From JAOSJL01 sp963704035 (lineage in GTDB: Bacteria > Actinomycetota > Acidimicrobiia > IMCC26256 > JAOSJL01): DNA of 64,000 nucleotides. The position numbers and the translations under genes were made by a program. The notes under the pieces are model-generated. The model ran no database searches, was not told where the DNA came from, and was given only the letters and a program-made list of their open reading frames with translations. Below, piece after piece: positions 52,233 through 61,899 of this stretch. The stretch is from contig CAVPGR010000002.1 in NCBI GenBank assembly GCA_963704035.1, positions 1 to 64,000 of the forward strand, given 5' to 3'. The stretch's first letter is position 1, and every line of letters starts with the position of its first letter.

Positions 52233-53409
52233 ATGTCCAGCTTTTCCGACCTCGGAGTACCCGAGGATCTCGTCGACGTACTGTCGGCGAGAGACGTCAC
52301 CCAACCGTTTCCCGTCCAGGAAGCCACGATTCCCGACCAACTCGCCGGCCGCGACGTCTGCGGACGTGCCCCCACGGGCTCCGGCAAGACGATCGCCTTC
52401 GGAGTACCGCTCGTCGTCCGCGTCGAACGTGCAGCGCCCAAACGTCCCCGGGCGCTCGTGCTTGCACCCACGCGTGAGCTCGCCGCGCAGATTGAACGCG
52501 AACTGAGCCCGCTCGCCGCCGCTCGTCGTCGTAGCGTCTTCGCCATCTACGGAGGCGTGGGCTACGAGCCCCAGCGACGCGCGCTGCGCAAGGGCGTCGA
52601 CGTTCTCGTCGCGTGCCCCGGACGGCTCGAAGACCTGATCCAGCAGAGGCTCGTCGACCTGTCCGACGTCGACATCGTCGTGATCGACGAAGCCGACCGG
52701 ATGGCCGACATGGGCTTTCTTCCCGCTGTGCGCCGCATCGTCGATGCCACGGCGGACGACCGTCAGACCATGTTGTTCTCGGCCACACTCGACGGCGATG
52801 TCGCCGTGCTCACCCGTGACCTACCAGCATGATCCCGCCCGCCACGAGGTCGGCGATCCCGAAAGCGACGCCATGGACGCCGATCACCGTTTCGAGACGG
52901 TCGAGCTTCACGACCGACTCGATCGGGTCGCGGAGGTCGTCGACGCCGAGGGTGCGACGATCGTGTTCTGCAGGACCCGCCGCGGCGCCGACAAGGTTGC
53001 CAAGAAGCTCGGCCACGCCGGTGTCGAGGCAGCGGCGATCCACGGTGGGCGATCTCAGAATCAACGCGACCGGGCGCTGGCCCGGTTCGCGGGTGGATCC
53101 GTCGACGCCCTCGTGGCGACCGACGTCGCCGCCCGCGGCATCCACGTCGACGACGTGGCGTGTGTCGTGCACTTCGACCCACCGGTGGACGCCAAGACCT
53201 ACGTCCACCGGTCGGGTCGTACGGCCCGCAAGGGAGCCTCCGGTGTCGTCGTTTCTCTGGTCGCGAGTGACCAGAAGCGTGACAGCGTCAAGCTGCAGCG
53301 TGAACTCGGCTTCGCACCTCCTGCTCCGAAGCAGGAGCGGCGCAAGCGTCCCGCGGGGAAGCCGTCACGTCGACGCAACCGTTCCCGCAGTCAACGTCGA
53401 GCAGGCTGA
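52233..53409 (+). CDS. DEAD-box RNA helicase, split by one frameshift
   Basis: Reconstructed length about 390 residues. First frame (to 52832): Q motif FSDLGVPEDLVDVLSARDV with PFPVQEATIP, Walker A APTGSGKTIAFG, PTRELAAQIER, GGVGYE, TPGR-like VACPGRLEDLI, VIDEADRM (DEAD) and the SAT motif MLFSATLDGDV. After TRD the second frame carries the helicase C domain: TIVFCRTRRGADKVAKKLGH, AAIHGGRSQNQRDRALARFA, VATDVAARGIHVDDV and YVHRSGRTARKGASG, then a basic tail. One extra base in GACCTACCAG near 52819 joins them. An essential-type gene, so a sequencing error is likelier than decay. Confidence 0.88.
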
Positions 53410-53502
53410 CCGGGGTTCGAGGATCACGCCTACCCGGTCGCACGGGAAGGCCGCCCAGGAAGGCCGCCCAGGAAGGCCGCCCCGGAAGACAACGCGCGTC
53501 GC

Positions 53503-54683
53503 TCACGAGAGTTCGGCGAGGCGGTCGCGCTTGGCCCAGTAGCGACGGACGAATCGTGGACGGGTGTCCGCGGTGGGTGTGCCGACACGGTCCAGCCACG
53601 TGTCGAGTCGGCGGCGGTGCTCGGCGAACGCTTCGGCGCTGCCCGGAGGGTCACTCAGCCATTCGGTCTCGAGCGCGTCGCGCTCAGTGACGAGATCCCG
53701 CCCGAGGTTCTCCGGATCCTGCATCACCCGACGTTCGAGTCGCTCATGGGTCCACCACAGCGAGTCGTCGGCCGTACCGGCAGGGACAGGCGCCAGGTCG
53801 AGTGGAGTGTCGACGGCGACCGGCTTGAAGAGACTCAGGCACGGTGACGATGTCGCCGTTGCCCAGTGCTCGGCTCCCGCATCGCTGAGCCGCGTGACCC
53901 AGCTCGCGGTGGAGAGCGACGAAACGATCTCGCTGCCGCCGTGCATGCACGGCATGTGTAGTGTTCCGTTCAGTCGGCGGTATGTGGGCCATTCAGTGCC
54001 ACCGTGATCGCGTAGCACCGACATCAGCGTTCTCGACGCCGGCACCGCTGGCGGCACGCCGCTGTGTGAGGGCTCGACGGGTCTTGCACGCCGACACCGC
54101 GGTCTTCAGACGGTCGGAGTGTTTGGCGGCGAACTCCGGGATCGTGAGCCCGTTCGAGATGGAGCGGGTACCGTGCACCACGTCCACGGCCCAGTGCTCG
54201 CCGGCAGTCTCCAGGACCCGCGCGCCGTCGCGGTCGGCGATGAGGAAGCTGCTGTGGTAGCGGAAGCTGCTCGTTCTCGTAGCCGCAGCGGCCTCCCTGT
54301 CCGTGGGCGGCGATCAGGGACGTGATCGTGTCGACGGCTTCGTCGGCCGTGCGGGAACGTTCGAGGGCGAGGCGCACCAGATCCATGCCGGTCAGTCCGG
54401 TCTCGGGAACCGACTCGCGTGTGAACACCGCCTCGTTGCCGATGATCAGACCGTGCTCGTTGGCGCCCATCTCGGCACCCCACATCCAGAACGGCCGGCT
54501 CACGAGCACCGCCCAGGTCTGTTCGACCTGGGGGATCTCGATGTGGGTGCACGTGAGCGTCGATCCTGCCGGATGAGCCGCACGTTCCTGCCAGTCGAGA
54601 ATCTGCGACTCGTTCGGATCGCGGTCGGAGTTCTTGGCGAACAGCACCTCACCGTCGGAGACGATGGCGATCGTGTCGCACAT
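53503..54683 (-). CDS. Secernin-type (peptidase C69/U34) Ntn-hydrolase, split by two frameshifts
   Basis: Reconstructed length about 393 residues. The start MCDTIAIVSDGEVLFAKNSD has the family N-terminal Cys nucleophile that becomes exposed after Met removal. It goes on with TWAVLVSRPFWMWGAEMGAN and EHGLIIGNEAVFTRE. One extra base near 54258 moves the frame to FLIADRDGARVLETAGEHW and SNGLTIPEFAAKHSDRLKTA. A second shift near 54040 leads to LMSVLRDHGG, MCMHAGG-like MPCMHGGSEIVSSLSTASWV and HWATATSSPCLSLFKPV. ATG 54683 lies 9 bp after the kinase-like gene. Predicted dipeptidase or amide hydrolase. Three-gene operon. Confidence 0.82.
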
Positions 54684-54691
54684 GGCGCGTC

Positions 54692-55609
54692 CTAGCGCTC
54701 GATGCGGCCGGGGAGCAGGAACGGATAGACCCGGCGACGAACATGCTTCTGCCAACCTCGGTCGACGCGACGGATTCGTTGGAGGAGCCCCCAGGTCCGG
54801 GCGTCCGACTGGTAGTAGGCGCGTGCCTCGTGTTCGGTGATCGTGGGCTCGACGTAGGCGTTCGCCAGAGCCACCGCGGACGGAATGTGCGTGTCGAGTC
54901 GCTCCTTCACGAGGTTGCCGGCGAGGTCGAGGAGCGCGGCGCGTGCGTCGTAGTAGTGACTCAGGATCTCGCTCAGGAGGAAACGACGCACCACGCCGCG
55001 CATCGCCCAGGGCAGCGACGCCAGGAAGATCCCCGTGTCGAGTCGTTCCGACCCGTCGTCGCTGCGCATGAGAGGTGTCGTGACGTCGAGGTAGACGAGG
55101 TCGCCGTCGACGCGTGCCCAGTTGGAGACCTGTGCGTCCAGTCCCAACCGGGGACCGATCGTACGGACGGTCGTGTCGACGATCTCCGCGAGGAAGACAT
55201 CAGACCCCGGTTCGTGCAGGACGTTCGTCGCGAGCCACGACGGGTCGAATGCGGGTTGGACGCAGTATGCGATCAGGCCGCTGTCGCTTTCACCATCGCC
55301 TTTGCCGTCGACGTCGACGTCATCGGGGACGGGGACGAGCTCGCTCGACACGGGTTCGACGCCGACGGATCTCAACGCGTCGAGGTAGTCGTCGAGCAGC
55401 TCGGCGTAGCGGTCGAACGCGGTCCTGTCGGCGAAGCGGGGGAGGCGCTTGCACGCGAAGCGGCCCTCATCGGTCTCGAGCGCCACCACCACCGAGATCT
55501 CGCCGTACCCCAGGATCTCCAGGTCGGACACGTCACCGGTCTCGAGGGCGTGGGCGACCTCGTCCTCCAGCCACGTGACCTCCTCGGTCAGGTCCTTCGA
55601 CGCGTTCAT
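54692..55609 (-). CDS. Uncharacterised protein with kinase-like features
   Basis: 305 residues; I do not recognise the family with certainty. A protein kinase-like or aminoglycoside phosphotransferase-like start is suggested by the glycine-containing loop LGYGEISVVVALETDEGRF followed by a Lys in ACKRLPRF, and later by LVYLDVTTPLMRSD, which could hold the metal-binding Asp of a DFG-like motif. The usual HRD loop would be near RLGLDAQVSNWARVDGD, where Asn and Asp are present. The C-terminus is Arg-rich. Its ATG overlaps the aminotransferase stop (ATGA 55606-55609), so the two gene products probably act in one pathway. Confidence 0.6.
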   Translation of the reverse strand: MNASKDLTEEVTWLEDEVAHALETGDVSDLEILGYGEISVVVALETDEGRFACKRLPRFADRTAFDRYAELLDDYLDALRSVGVEPVSSELVPVPDDVDVDGKGDGESDSGLIAYCVQPAFDPSWLATNVLHEPGSDVFLAEIVDTTVRTIGPRLGLDAQVSNWARVDGDLVYLDVTTPLMRSDDGSERLDTGIFLASLPWAMRGVVRRFLLSEILSHYYDARAALLDLAGNLVKERLDTHIPSAVALANAYVEPTITEHEARAYYQSDARTWGLLQRIRRVDRGWQKHVRRRVYPFLLPGRIER

Positions 55610-56811
55610 CCGAGCACCCGTCGGACGATCGCGATGATCTCGTCGGCGTCGTCGTCGGAGAGGATCATCGGCGGAAGGAACTGGAGAACCCTCTGGTCGT
55701 TGTTGGCGTAGAGGGCGAAGACGCCCTCGTCGAAGAGCGCTTTCGTCGCCACCATGCCCCCGTCGGGCTCCGTGAAGGCCAGCCCCATGAACATGCCGCT
55801 ACGCCGAAGCGAGAAGGGAGCGCCGTCGAATCCTGCTTCGAACCGGTGACCGAGGGTTTCGACCCGATCCAGGAAACCGGGCGCCTCGACGATGTCGAGC
55901 ACGGCGAGGGCCGCCGCGCAGCCGGGTTCCGCTCCGCCGTAGGTCGAGACATGGACGAACGGGTCGGTGTCGAACAACGAGTGGAGGTCGCGGGTCATCA
56001 GCGTCGCAGTGATCGGGTAGATGCCGCCGCTGAGTCCCTTGCCCGTCACGAGCACGTCGGGAGCGACTCCTTCGTGCTGGTACGACCACATGCGTCCGGT
56101 GCGACCGAGTCCGGTCTGGACCTCATCGAGGATCAGGCATGCGTCGTGGCGGTCGCAGATCGCCCGCACGCCGGCGAGGTAGTCCGGTGACGGGATGGGC
56201 ATGCCGAGCGTGGCGGGAATCGGCTCGAGCAGTACCGCGGCTGTGGTCTCGTCGACCGCTGCCGCCAGTGCCTCGAGGTCGTCGAACGGGACCTGCGAGA
56301 ACTCCGGCGGATTGGGCCCGAACGGATCGCGGTATTCGGGATCGCCCGCAGCCAGGGCGAGGCCGGTGTGGCCGTGGTAGCCGCCGATCGCGGAGACGAC
56401 GCCGCTCCGGCCGGTCGACGCGCGGGCGACCTTGATCGCCAGGTCGATGGCCTCGCCGCCACTCACGCCGAAGACCACTCCGCTGAGAAGATCGTCGGTC
56501 GTCGCCGAGAGTCGCTCCGCGAGCGCTGTCCGGTAGCCGCTCACGAGGTGATGGTTTCCGATGTCGACCCGATCGAGCGCGTCACGCACCGCACCGAGAA
56601 CCTCCGAATTGCGGTGTCCGAGGTTGAAGACGCCGCCGTTGCTGTGGCAGTTGAACCATTGTCGATCGTCGAAGGCATCGTGGAAGACCGCGCCGTCCCG
56701 TTCTCCGATGACCGCGTCGAACCCGACGCTCTCGAAGAACGCGGCCTTGCCGGCGTTGACGTGTGCTGCAAACGCCTCGAAGAGGGCGGCGCGGTTCGGA
56801 TACTCGTTCAT
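55606..56811 (-). CDS. Class III PLP-dependent aminotransferase
   Basis: 401 residues. PLP motifs are FGVSGGEAIDLAIKVARAST for phosphate contact, CLILDEVQTGLGRTGRMWSY with the ring-nitrogen Asp, and LVTGKGLSGGIYPITATLM with the Schiff-base Lys. It fits acetylornithine/4-aminobutyrate aminotransferase-like enzymes acting on the omega amino group of a small substrate. First gene of an operon with the kinase-like and secernin-type genes. It is unrelated in detail to the duplicated aminotransferase at 19718-21025 (different spacing around the motifs). Promoter probably within 56812-56935, shared with the divergent gene. Confidence 0.92.
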   Translation of the reverse strand: MNEYPNRAALFEAFAAHVNAGKAAFFESVGFDAVIGERDGAVFHDAFDDRQWFNCHSNGGVFNLGHRNSEVLGAVRDALDRVDIGNHHLVSGYRTALAERLSATTDDLLSGVVFGVSGGEAIDLAIKVARASTGRSGVVSAIGGYHGHTGLALAAGDPEYRDPFGPNPPEFSQVPFDDLEALAAAVDETTAAVLLEPIPATLGMPIPSPDYLAGVRAICDRHDACLILDEVQTGLGRTGRMWSYQHEGVAPDVLVTGKGLSGGIYPITATLMTRDLHSLFDTDPFVHVSTYGGAEPGCAAALAVLDIVEAPGFLDRVETLGHRFEAGFDGAPFSLRRSGMFMGLAFTEPDGGMVATKALFDEGVFALYANNDQRVLQFLPPMILSDDDADEIIAIVRRVLG

Positions 56812-56935
56812 GGGGAGCCTCCGGGGGGACGGTACCAGCGCGATCGATGAGCGACGGCGGGCCCGGGCGGTCTGTGACGTTCGGCCCTTGGCGCCGGCGT
56901 GGTCGGCGGACCACGATGGAGTTGGAGGTCACGTC

Positions 56936-58273
56936 ATGCCCTTCCGAAACCGAACCGAGGCGGGTCGGCGACTCGCTGCCGAACTCGGCCGGTTCAAGGA
57001 CAGCGGCGCCGTGGTCGTGGGACTTCCACGCGGCGGGGTCCCCGTCGCAGCCGAGGTGGCAGCCGCGTTGGACGCCCCGCTCGACGTTCTGGTCGTGCGC
57101 AAGCTCGGCGTGCCGTCGCAACCCGAGCTGGGGATGGGTGCGATCGGCGAGGATGGTGTCCGCGTTCTCAGCCCCGACGTGATCAGCGTGGCGCGGGCGA
57201 CCGAGCGCGACATCGCCGCGGTCGAGGCTCGGGAGCGGGCGGAGCTCGAACGTCGCGCCCGGCTTTACAGGGGCGGCAGACGCCGCCTCGCCCTCGACGC
57301 AAAGACGGTGATCATCGTCGACGACGGCATCGCGACGGGAGGGAGCGCGCTCGCGGCGATCGGAGTCGCGAAGGCGCACGGAGCGGAGCGCGTGATCCTC
57401 GCTGTTCCGGTCGCTCCGCCGGAGACGGTCGAGGCGCTGGGCCGCGAGGCCGACGAAGTCGTGTGCCTCGAGACGCCCCCGGCGTTTCGCGCAGTCGGCG
57501 TGTGGTACGACGACTTCTCGGCCACGACCGACGACGAAGTCGTGTCACTACTCGCTCGAGCAGGTGCTTCCTTCCGACACACAGGTCCTCCCAAATCCGG
57601 CGACAAGACTCCGGGTGCGGCGACTCCGGGTGCGCGCACCGTGCCCGCCCGTGACGACGACGTCCTCGTGCAGATCGGAACCGGGAGCCTTCCCGGCCAT
57701 CTCACCGTGCCCGAGGGGGCCCGCACCGTGGTCGTGTTCGCCCACGGCAGCGGAAGCAGCCGTCACAGTCCGCGCAACCGTGCCGTGGCCGAGGATCTGA
57801 ACCGGCACGGCCTGGGCACGTTGCTCTTCGACCTGTTGACCGACCGGGAGTCCGCCGACCGCCGGAACGTTTTCGACATCGCTCTCCTCGGCGACCGACT
57901 CGTCGGTGCGACCCAGTGGCTGCGCGATCTTCCGGGCCTCGAGGGTGTCGACATCGCGTACTTCGGTGCGAGCACCGGTGCTGGTGCGGCCCTGTGGGCG
58001 GCCGCCGATCCCGGCTCCGAAACGTCCGCGGTGGTCTCGCGCGGCGGCCGTCCCGACCTGGCAGCGTCCCGGCTGCCGTCTGTCACCGCGCCCACGTTGC
58101 TCATCGTCGGGGGTCACGATGACGTGGTGATCGATCTGAACCGTCAGGCCGCCGAGCTCCTCCCCGGGGAGTGTCGCCTCGCGATCGTTCCCGGCGCCAC
58201 CCACCTCTTCGAGGAACCCGGCGCACTCGACCAGGTCACCGCCCTCGCCCGGAGCTGGTTCCTCGATCACTGA
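56936..58273 (+). CDS. Fusion of phosphoribosyltransferase and alpha/beta hydrolase
   Basis: 445 residues. Residues 1-210 are a PRTase fold: VVVGLPRGGVPVAAEVAAAL, VRKLGVPSQPELGMGAIGED and the PRPP loop VIIVDDGIATGGSALAAIGV. A linker rich in Gly/Ala/Thr at 215-240 leads to a dienelactone hydrolase-like domain: TVVVFAHGSGSSRHSPRNRA, nucleophile region IAYFGASTGAGAALWAAADP, LLIVGGHDDVVIDLNRQAAE and a late His in VPGATHLFEEPGALDQV. Such fusions are known in actinobacteria and proteobacteria, with an unclear role, perhaps nucleotide salvage or damage repair. Divergent from the aminotransferase operon. Confidence 0.9.
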   Translation: MPFRNRTEAGRRLAAELGRFKDSGAVVVGLPRGGVPVAAEVAAALDAPLDVLVVRKLGVPSQPELGMGAIGEDGVRVLSPDVISVARATERDIAAVEARERAELERRARLYRGGRRRLALDAKTVIIVDDGIATGGSALAAIGVAKAHGAERVILAVPVAPPETVEALGREADEVVCLETPPAFRAVGVWYDDFSATTDDEVVSLLARAGASFRHTGPPKSGDKTPGAATPGARTVPARDDDVLVQIGTGSLPGHLTVPEGARTVVVFAHGSGSSRHSPRNRAVAEDLNRHGLGTLLFDLLTDRESADRRNVFDIALLGDRLVGATQWLRDLPGLEGVDIAYFGASTGAGAALWAAADPGSETSAVVSRGGRPDLAASRLPSVTAPTLLIVGGHDDVVIDLNRQAAELLPGECRLAIVPGATHLFEEPGALDQVTALARSWFLDH

Positions 58274-58300
58274 TCCGGTCGGGTGCCCGAACGTGTCGGG

Positions 58301-59323
58301 TCAGACCTCCACGCGGGCGCGGGTCGTCGTCCGCGCAACGCCGGCCTCGGTGTTCCGAACAGCCTCATCACCGCAGCGCGCCAGGACCGCGGCGGCCAGG
58401 AGCATCGTCCACACCATGGACGCCAGCGCCAGGTGTGCGGCAACGAGACCGCTGGATCGAACGAAGGTGAAGACGTGCGCAGCTCCCAGCCCGACGTTGA
58501 CCACGTAACACGCGAGCGCGCCGTCGACGAGGACGACTTCGACCCGGGGCCGGTGCCGCCGCACGACGGACATCGCCAGATACGCGAGGAGCAGCAGTCC
58601 GAGCGCAGCCATGACGCGGTGTGTGGTGTGCAGGGTCACGACCCACCCGGTGAAGTCGGGAACGAGTTCGTCGTTGACCAGCGGCCAGCCGTTCACATAC
58701 CGGTTGTGGACCGAGGACCCGAGGAGCAGGACGGCGAGCGAGACGGTCGCGCCCGCAGCGAGCCACCGTGACCACGCGGGATCGGGCGCATCGAGGGTGA
58801 GAGGTCGTCGTCCGCCGACGAAGAAGCTGTTCACGAGGCCGACGACGAGCAGCCCGGTGATGGCCATCGCCATCGTGAGGTGCAGCGTCACCCAGTCCGA
58901 GTCGAGTTCCCGTTGCACGATCACCCGGCCGACGTAGCCCTGGACGCCGATGAGCACGACGGCGCTGAGCGAAGGCCAGAGCACTCGAGCGTCTCGGCGA
59001 TGGTCGCGCCAGGCCACGAGAGCGGTCGCGATGGCGAGCAGTCCCACGCCTGCTGCCAACCACCGGTGGGTCCATTCGATCACCATGTGGAATTCGGCTC
59101 GGGGAAACACGCCACCGAGAGCGCCGCCCTCACACAGTGGCCACCGATCGGCGCAGCCGAATCCGCTTCCACTGCCCCGCGTGTATCCGCCGAACGCGAC
59201 GAGGAGAAGCGTGGCGAGAATCGTCGCCACAGCGAACTTCTGGAAGCGTGTCAACGACGTCACTCGACCCGGCGTTGCGCGCTCGGGATCGACAACCCTC
59301 ACGTTCTCCGACTGGCTCGGCAC
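58301..59323 (-). CDS. ctaA: Heme A synthase (COX15/CtaA)
   Basis: 340 residues with about eight membrane helices, the usual architecture. The first helix and loop are ILATLLLVAFGGYTRGSGSG with CADRWPLC, the Cys pair of many CtaA proteins. Heme-ligand histidines appear in EWTHRWLAAGVGLL, WVTLHLTMAMAITGLL, TLHTTHRVMAALGLLL and LVAAHLALASMVWT. It converts heme O to heme A in the cytoplasmic membrane for the terminal oxidase, so aerobic respiration with an aa3-type oxidase is implied. No ctaB or oxidase gene is next to it. Divergent from the TPP enzyme gene. Confidence 0.93.
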   Translation of the reverse strand: MPSQSENVRVVDPERATPGRVTSLTRFQKFAVATILATLLLVAFGGYTRGSGSGFGCADRWPLCEGGALGGVFPRAEFHMVIEWTHRWLAAGVGLLAIATALVAWRDHRRDARVLWPSLSAVVLIGVQGYVGRVIVQRELDSDWVTLHLTMAMAITGLLVVGLVNSFFVGGRRPLTLDAPDPAWSRWLAAGATVSLAVLLLGSSVHNRYVNGWPLVNDELVPDFTGWVVTLHTTHRVMAALGLLLLAYLAMSVVRRHRPRVEVVLVDGALACYVVNVGLGAAHVFTFVRSSGLVAAHLALASMVWTMLLAAAVLARCGDEAVRNTEAGVARTTTRARVEV

Positions 59324-59431
59324 GGAACCAACCTAGAGTCGCCGGCGGTGGTGATCGAAGTCGAAGAGCCTTCGGACCATGGCGAGTCGTACGTGTACGA
59401 TCCGAGTCGTTTCCAGCCTCGGAGGTGTTCC

Positions 59432-61135
59432 ATGACCCGGATCGACGGCGGGGAAGTGCTGGTCCGTGCGTTTCAGGCGCACGGAATCGACACGATCTTC
59501 TCGATCTCCGACATCGGCCAGAGTCCGATGTTGCGGAGTGCCGAGTCGGCGGGTCTGCGTCACGTCGGGCCCCGCCACGAGAGTGCCGCTGTCCACATGG
59601 CCGATGCATTCGCCCGCAGCACGGGTCGGATGGCCGCGGTCGCAGGGGCGGCGGGTCCCGGAGTCGCCAACATGGTTCCGGGTCTGATGTGCGCGTGGAT
59701 GGAGGGCGTGCCGCTTCTCGCGATCGGTACGCAGCGCGCCCGGCGATCTCTCCAGGCGGTGCGTCGCGGCCGGTTCCAGTTCGGGCCTCAACTCGAGGTG
59801 GTCGGGCCGATCAGCAAATTCGCGGCCAGGATCGAGAGCGCAGCACGGATCCCCGAGTACGTGGACGAAGCGGTCCGCCAAGCGTTCGACGGCCGTCACG
59901 GTCCCTCGTATCTCGACGTCCCGACCGACATCCTTCTGGAGGAGATCGAGGAAGACGACGTGACGATCGGCGATCCCGGCCGTTCACAGTTCGCACCCGG
60001 AGCACCGGAACCTCGCGCGATCCTGGCTGCCGCCGAGTTGCTCGAAGGTGCCCGTTTCCCCCTGATTCTGGCGGGTCACGGCGTGCACCGCGCCGACGCT
60101 GCCGGACCACTGCGCGACCTCGCCGAACGAACGGGTGCGGTGGTGATGACCACCGCCGGTGCGCGAGGCGCGTTCCCCGAGGACCACCCGCAGTCGGTGG
60201 GTATGGCTTTTCCGTGGGGTACACCCGCTCACCTCGGGTCCGACGTGATCCTGGCGGTCGGTACGCAACTCGGGGAGTCGACCCAGTTCCTGACGCCGCC
60301 CGGCTGGGCGGGGCCCGACACCCAGAAGGTCATCCACCTCGACGCCGACCCCGCCGTCCTCGGTGTCAACCGTGTCGTCGACGTCGCGCTGGTCGGTGAT
60401 ACACGTGCGGGACTCGTTGCCCTGACCGAGACGCTCGTGGACCGAGGCGTTTCCCGGTCGCCGAGTGACGCGGCGACGACCTACGCACGCGAGTTCCAGG
60501 AGTTCCGCCGCACCCTCCAGGACTCCTATCTCGAGATCGACACGAGCCCTGTCCATCCGGGGCGCCTCGCTGTCGAGACGGCACGATTCCTCCCGGACGA
60601 CGCAGTCGTGTGTGTCGACGGGGGCAACACCGGGCTGTGGGCGCACCTCGCGATGACGTTCAGCCGTCCGCGATCGCTGCTGTGGACCGGTCACTTCGGT
60701 CACCTGGGTACCGGCCTGCCATACGCGATCGGAGCCAAGGTCGCCGACCCGCAGCGCCCGGTCCTGCTTCTCTCGGGTGATGGAGCCTTCGGCTTCAACA
60801 TCCAGGAGCTCGAGACCGCCGCACGCGAAGGCGTGAACGTGGTGGCCGTCGTGAGCTGCGACTACGCGTGGGGGATGGAGGAGGTCTACATGCAGAAGGT
60901 CGCGAACACGACCATCGGCGTGAAGCACTCCGAGGTTCGTTACGACCAGGTGGCAACGGCCCTCGGCTGCCACGGCGAGTTCGTGGAAAAGCCCGACGAG
61001 CTCGTTCCGGCGCTCGAACGGTCATTCGCCGCCGGAAAGCCGGCGGTCGTGCAGGTCGTCGTGAACGACCGCGAGAACATCAACCCGCCGGGCCTCGACG
61101 ACTTCGTGGGCATGTACGAAGCCTCGACGACCTGA
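59432..61135 (+). CDS. Thiamine pyrophosphate-dependent enzyme, acetolactate synthase-like
   Basis: 567 residues from ATG 59432, preceded by GGAGG. The N-terminal TPP domain has GIDTIFSISDIGQSP and the conserved Glu in GPRHESAAVHMADAFARST; the centre has a DHS-like domain (LILAGHGVHRADAAG, GMAFPWGTPAHLGSDVILAV). The C-terminal TPP motif is LLLSGDGAFGFNIQELETAA, followed by NVVAVVSCDYAWGMEEV, with a Cys-Asp-Tyr in place of the usual Asn pair. The family includes acetolactate synthase, benzoylformate decarboxylase and oxalyl-CoA decarboxylase. No ilvN gene follows, so a catabolic role is more likely. Confidence 0.9.
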   Translation: MTRIDGGEVLVRAFQAHGIDTIFSISDIGQSPMLRSAESAGLRHVGPRHESAAVHMADAFARSTGRMAAVAGAAGPGVANMVPGLMCAWMEGVPLLAIGTQRARRSLQAVRRGRFQFGPQLEVVGPISKFAARIESAARIPEYVDEAVRQAFDGRHGPSYLDVPTDILLEEIEEDDVTIGDPGRSQFAPGAPEPRAILAAAELLEGARFPLILAGHGVHRADAAGPLRDLAERTGAVVMTTAGARGAFPEDHPQSVGMAFPWGTPAHLGSDVILAVGTQLGESTQFLTPPGWAGPDTQKVIHLDADPAVLGVNRVVDVALVGDTRAGLVALTETLVDRGVSRSPSDAATTYAREFQEFRRTLQDSYLEIDTSPVHPGRLAVETARFLPDDAVVCVDGGNTGLWAHLAMTFSRPRSLLWTGHFGHLGTGLPYAIGAKVADPQRPVLLLSGDGAFGFNIQELETAAREGVNVVAVVSCDYAWGMEEVYMQKVANTTIGVKHSEVRYDQVATALGCHGEFVEKPDELVPALERSFAAGKPAVVQVVVNDRENINPPGLDDFVGMYEASTT

Positions 61136-61151
61136 GAGCTGGAAGCGACCG

Positions 61152-61899
61152 ATGACCCCGACGGCGGTCGTGACCGGTGGGGCGGGTGGCCTCGGCCGGG
61201 CCTTTGCCGACAGCGCTCGTGGCCGATGGCTACGACGTGATCCCGGTCGATCTCACCGGCACCGAACGACGGGTCGACGTGACCGACATGGAGGCGTGCC
61301 GCAGCCTCGCGCAGGATATGCACCCCGCTGTATGGATCAACAATGCCGGGATCACCGGGGTGGGGGATCTGCTGGACCAGAGCGACGAGTACGTCGAGAG
61401 ACTCGTCCACGTGAACCTGCTCGGCGTGATCAACGGAACACGTGCAGCGCTCCCCGGGATGCTCGCCGCGGGAGAAGGCCGCATTCTCAACATCGCGTCC
61501 CTGTCGGGATGGGCTCCCACTCCCCACCTCGCCGTGTACTCCGCCACGAAGCACGCCGTGCGCGCGTTCAGCGTCGCCACGAGTGGCGAGATCCGCACGA
61601 CCCCGGTCAGGGTGCAGTGCCTTCTTCCCGATGGAATCCGTACTCCCATGGTGAACGCCGAGGACCCCCAGCAGTTCATGTCGTTCACCGGAAAGCGCCT
61701 TCTGGAACCCGACGAAGTCGCGGCCGCCGGCATGAAGCTGCTCGGGTCGCGTCGACGCTTCGTCGCCTCGGTTCCCGCGACGCGAAGTGCCACGGTTCCA
61801 TTCCTCGGCCTGTGGCCGAAGATCGCATTCCGCGTCCTGCCGGTCATCGAGTGGAGCGCGAAACGTCGCCGGGCGAAAGTCGCCCGCGGGTCCGGATGA
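61152..61899 (+). CDS. Short-chain dehydrogenase/reductase, frameshift near start
   Basis: Reconstructed length about 249 residues. The start ATG 61152 gives TPTAVVTGGAGGLGRAFAD, the nucleotide-binding TGxxxGxG motif. One extra base near 61212 (GACAGCGCTCG) changes frame, and the body follows: LVADGYDVIPVDLTGTERRV, VWINNAGITGVGDLLDQSDE (NNAG), LNIASLSGWAP, and the active-site YSATKHAVRAFSVATSGEIR (YxxxK). The stop overlaps the next ATG (ATGA 61896-61899). It starts 17 bp after the TPP enzyme gene, so the three genes TPP enzyme, SDR and epimerase form an operon. Confidence 0.87.
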
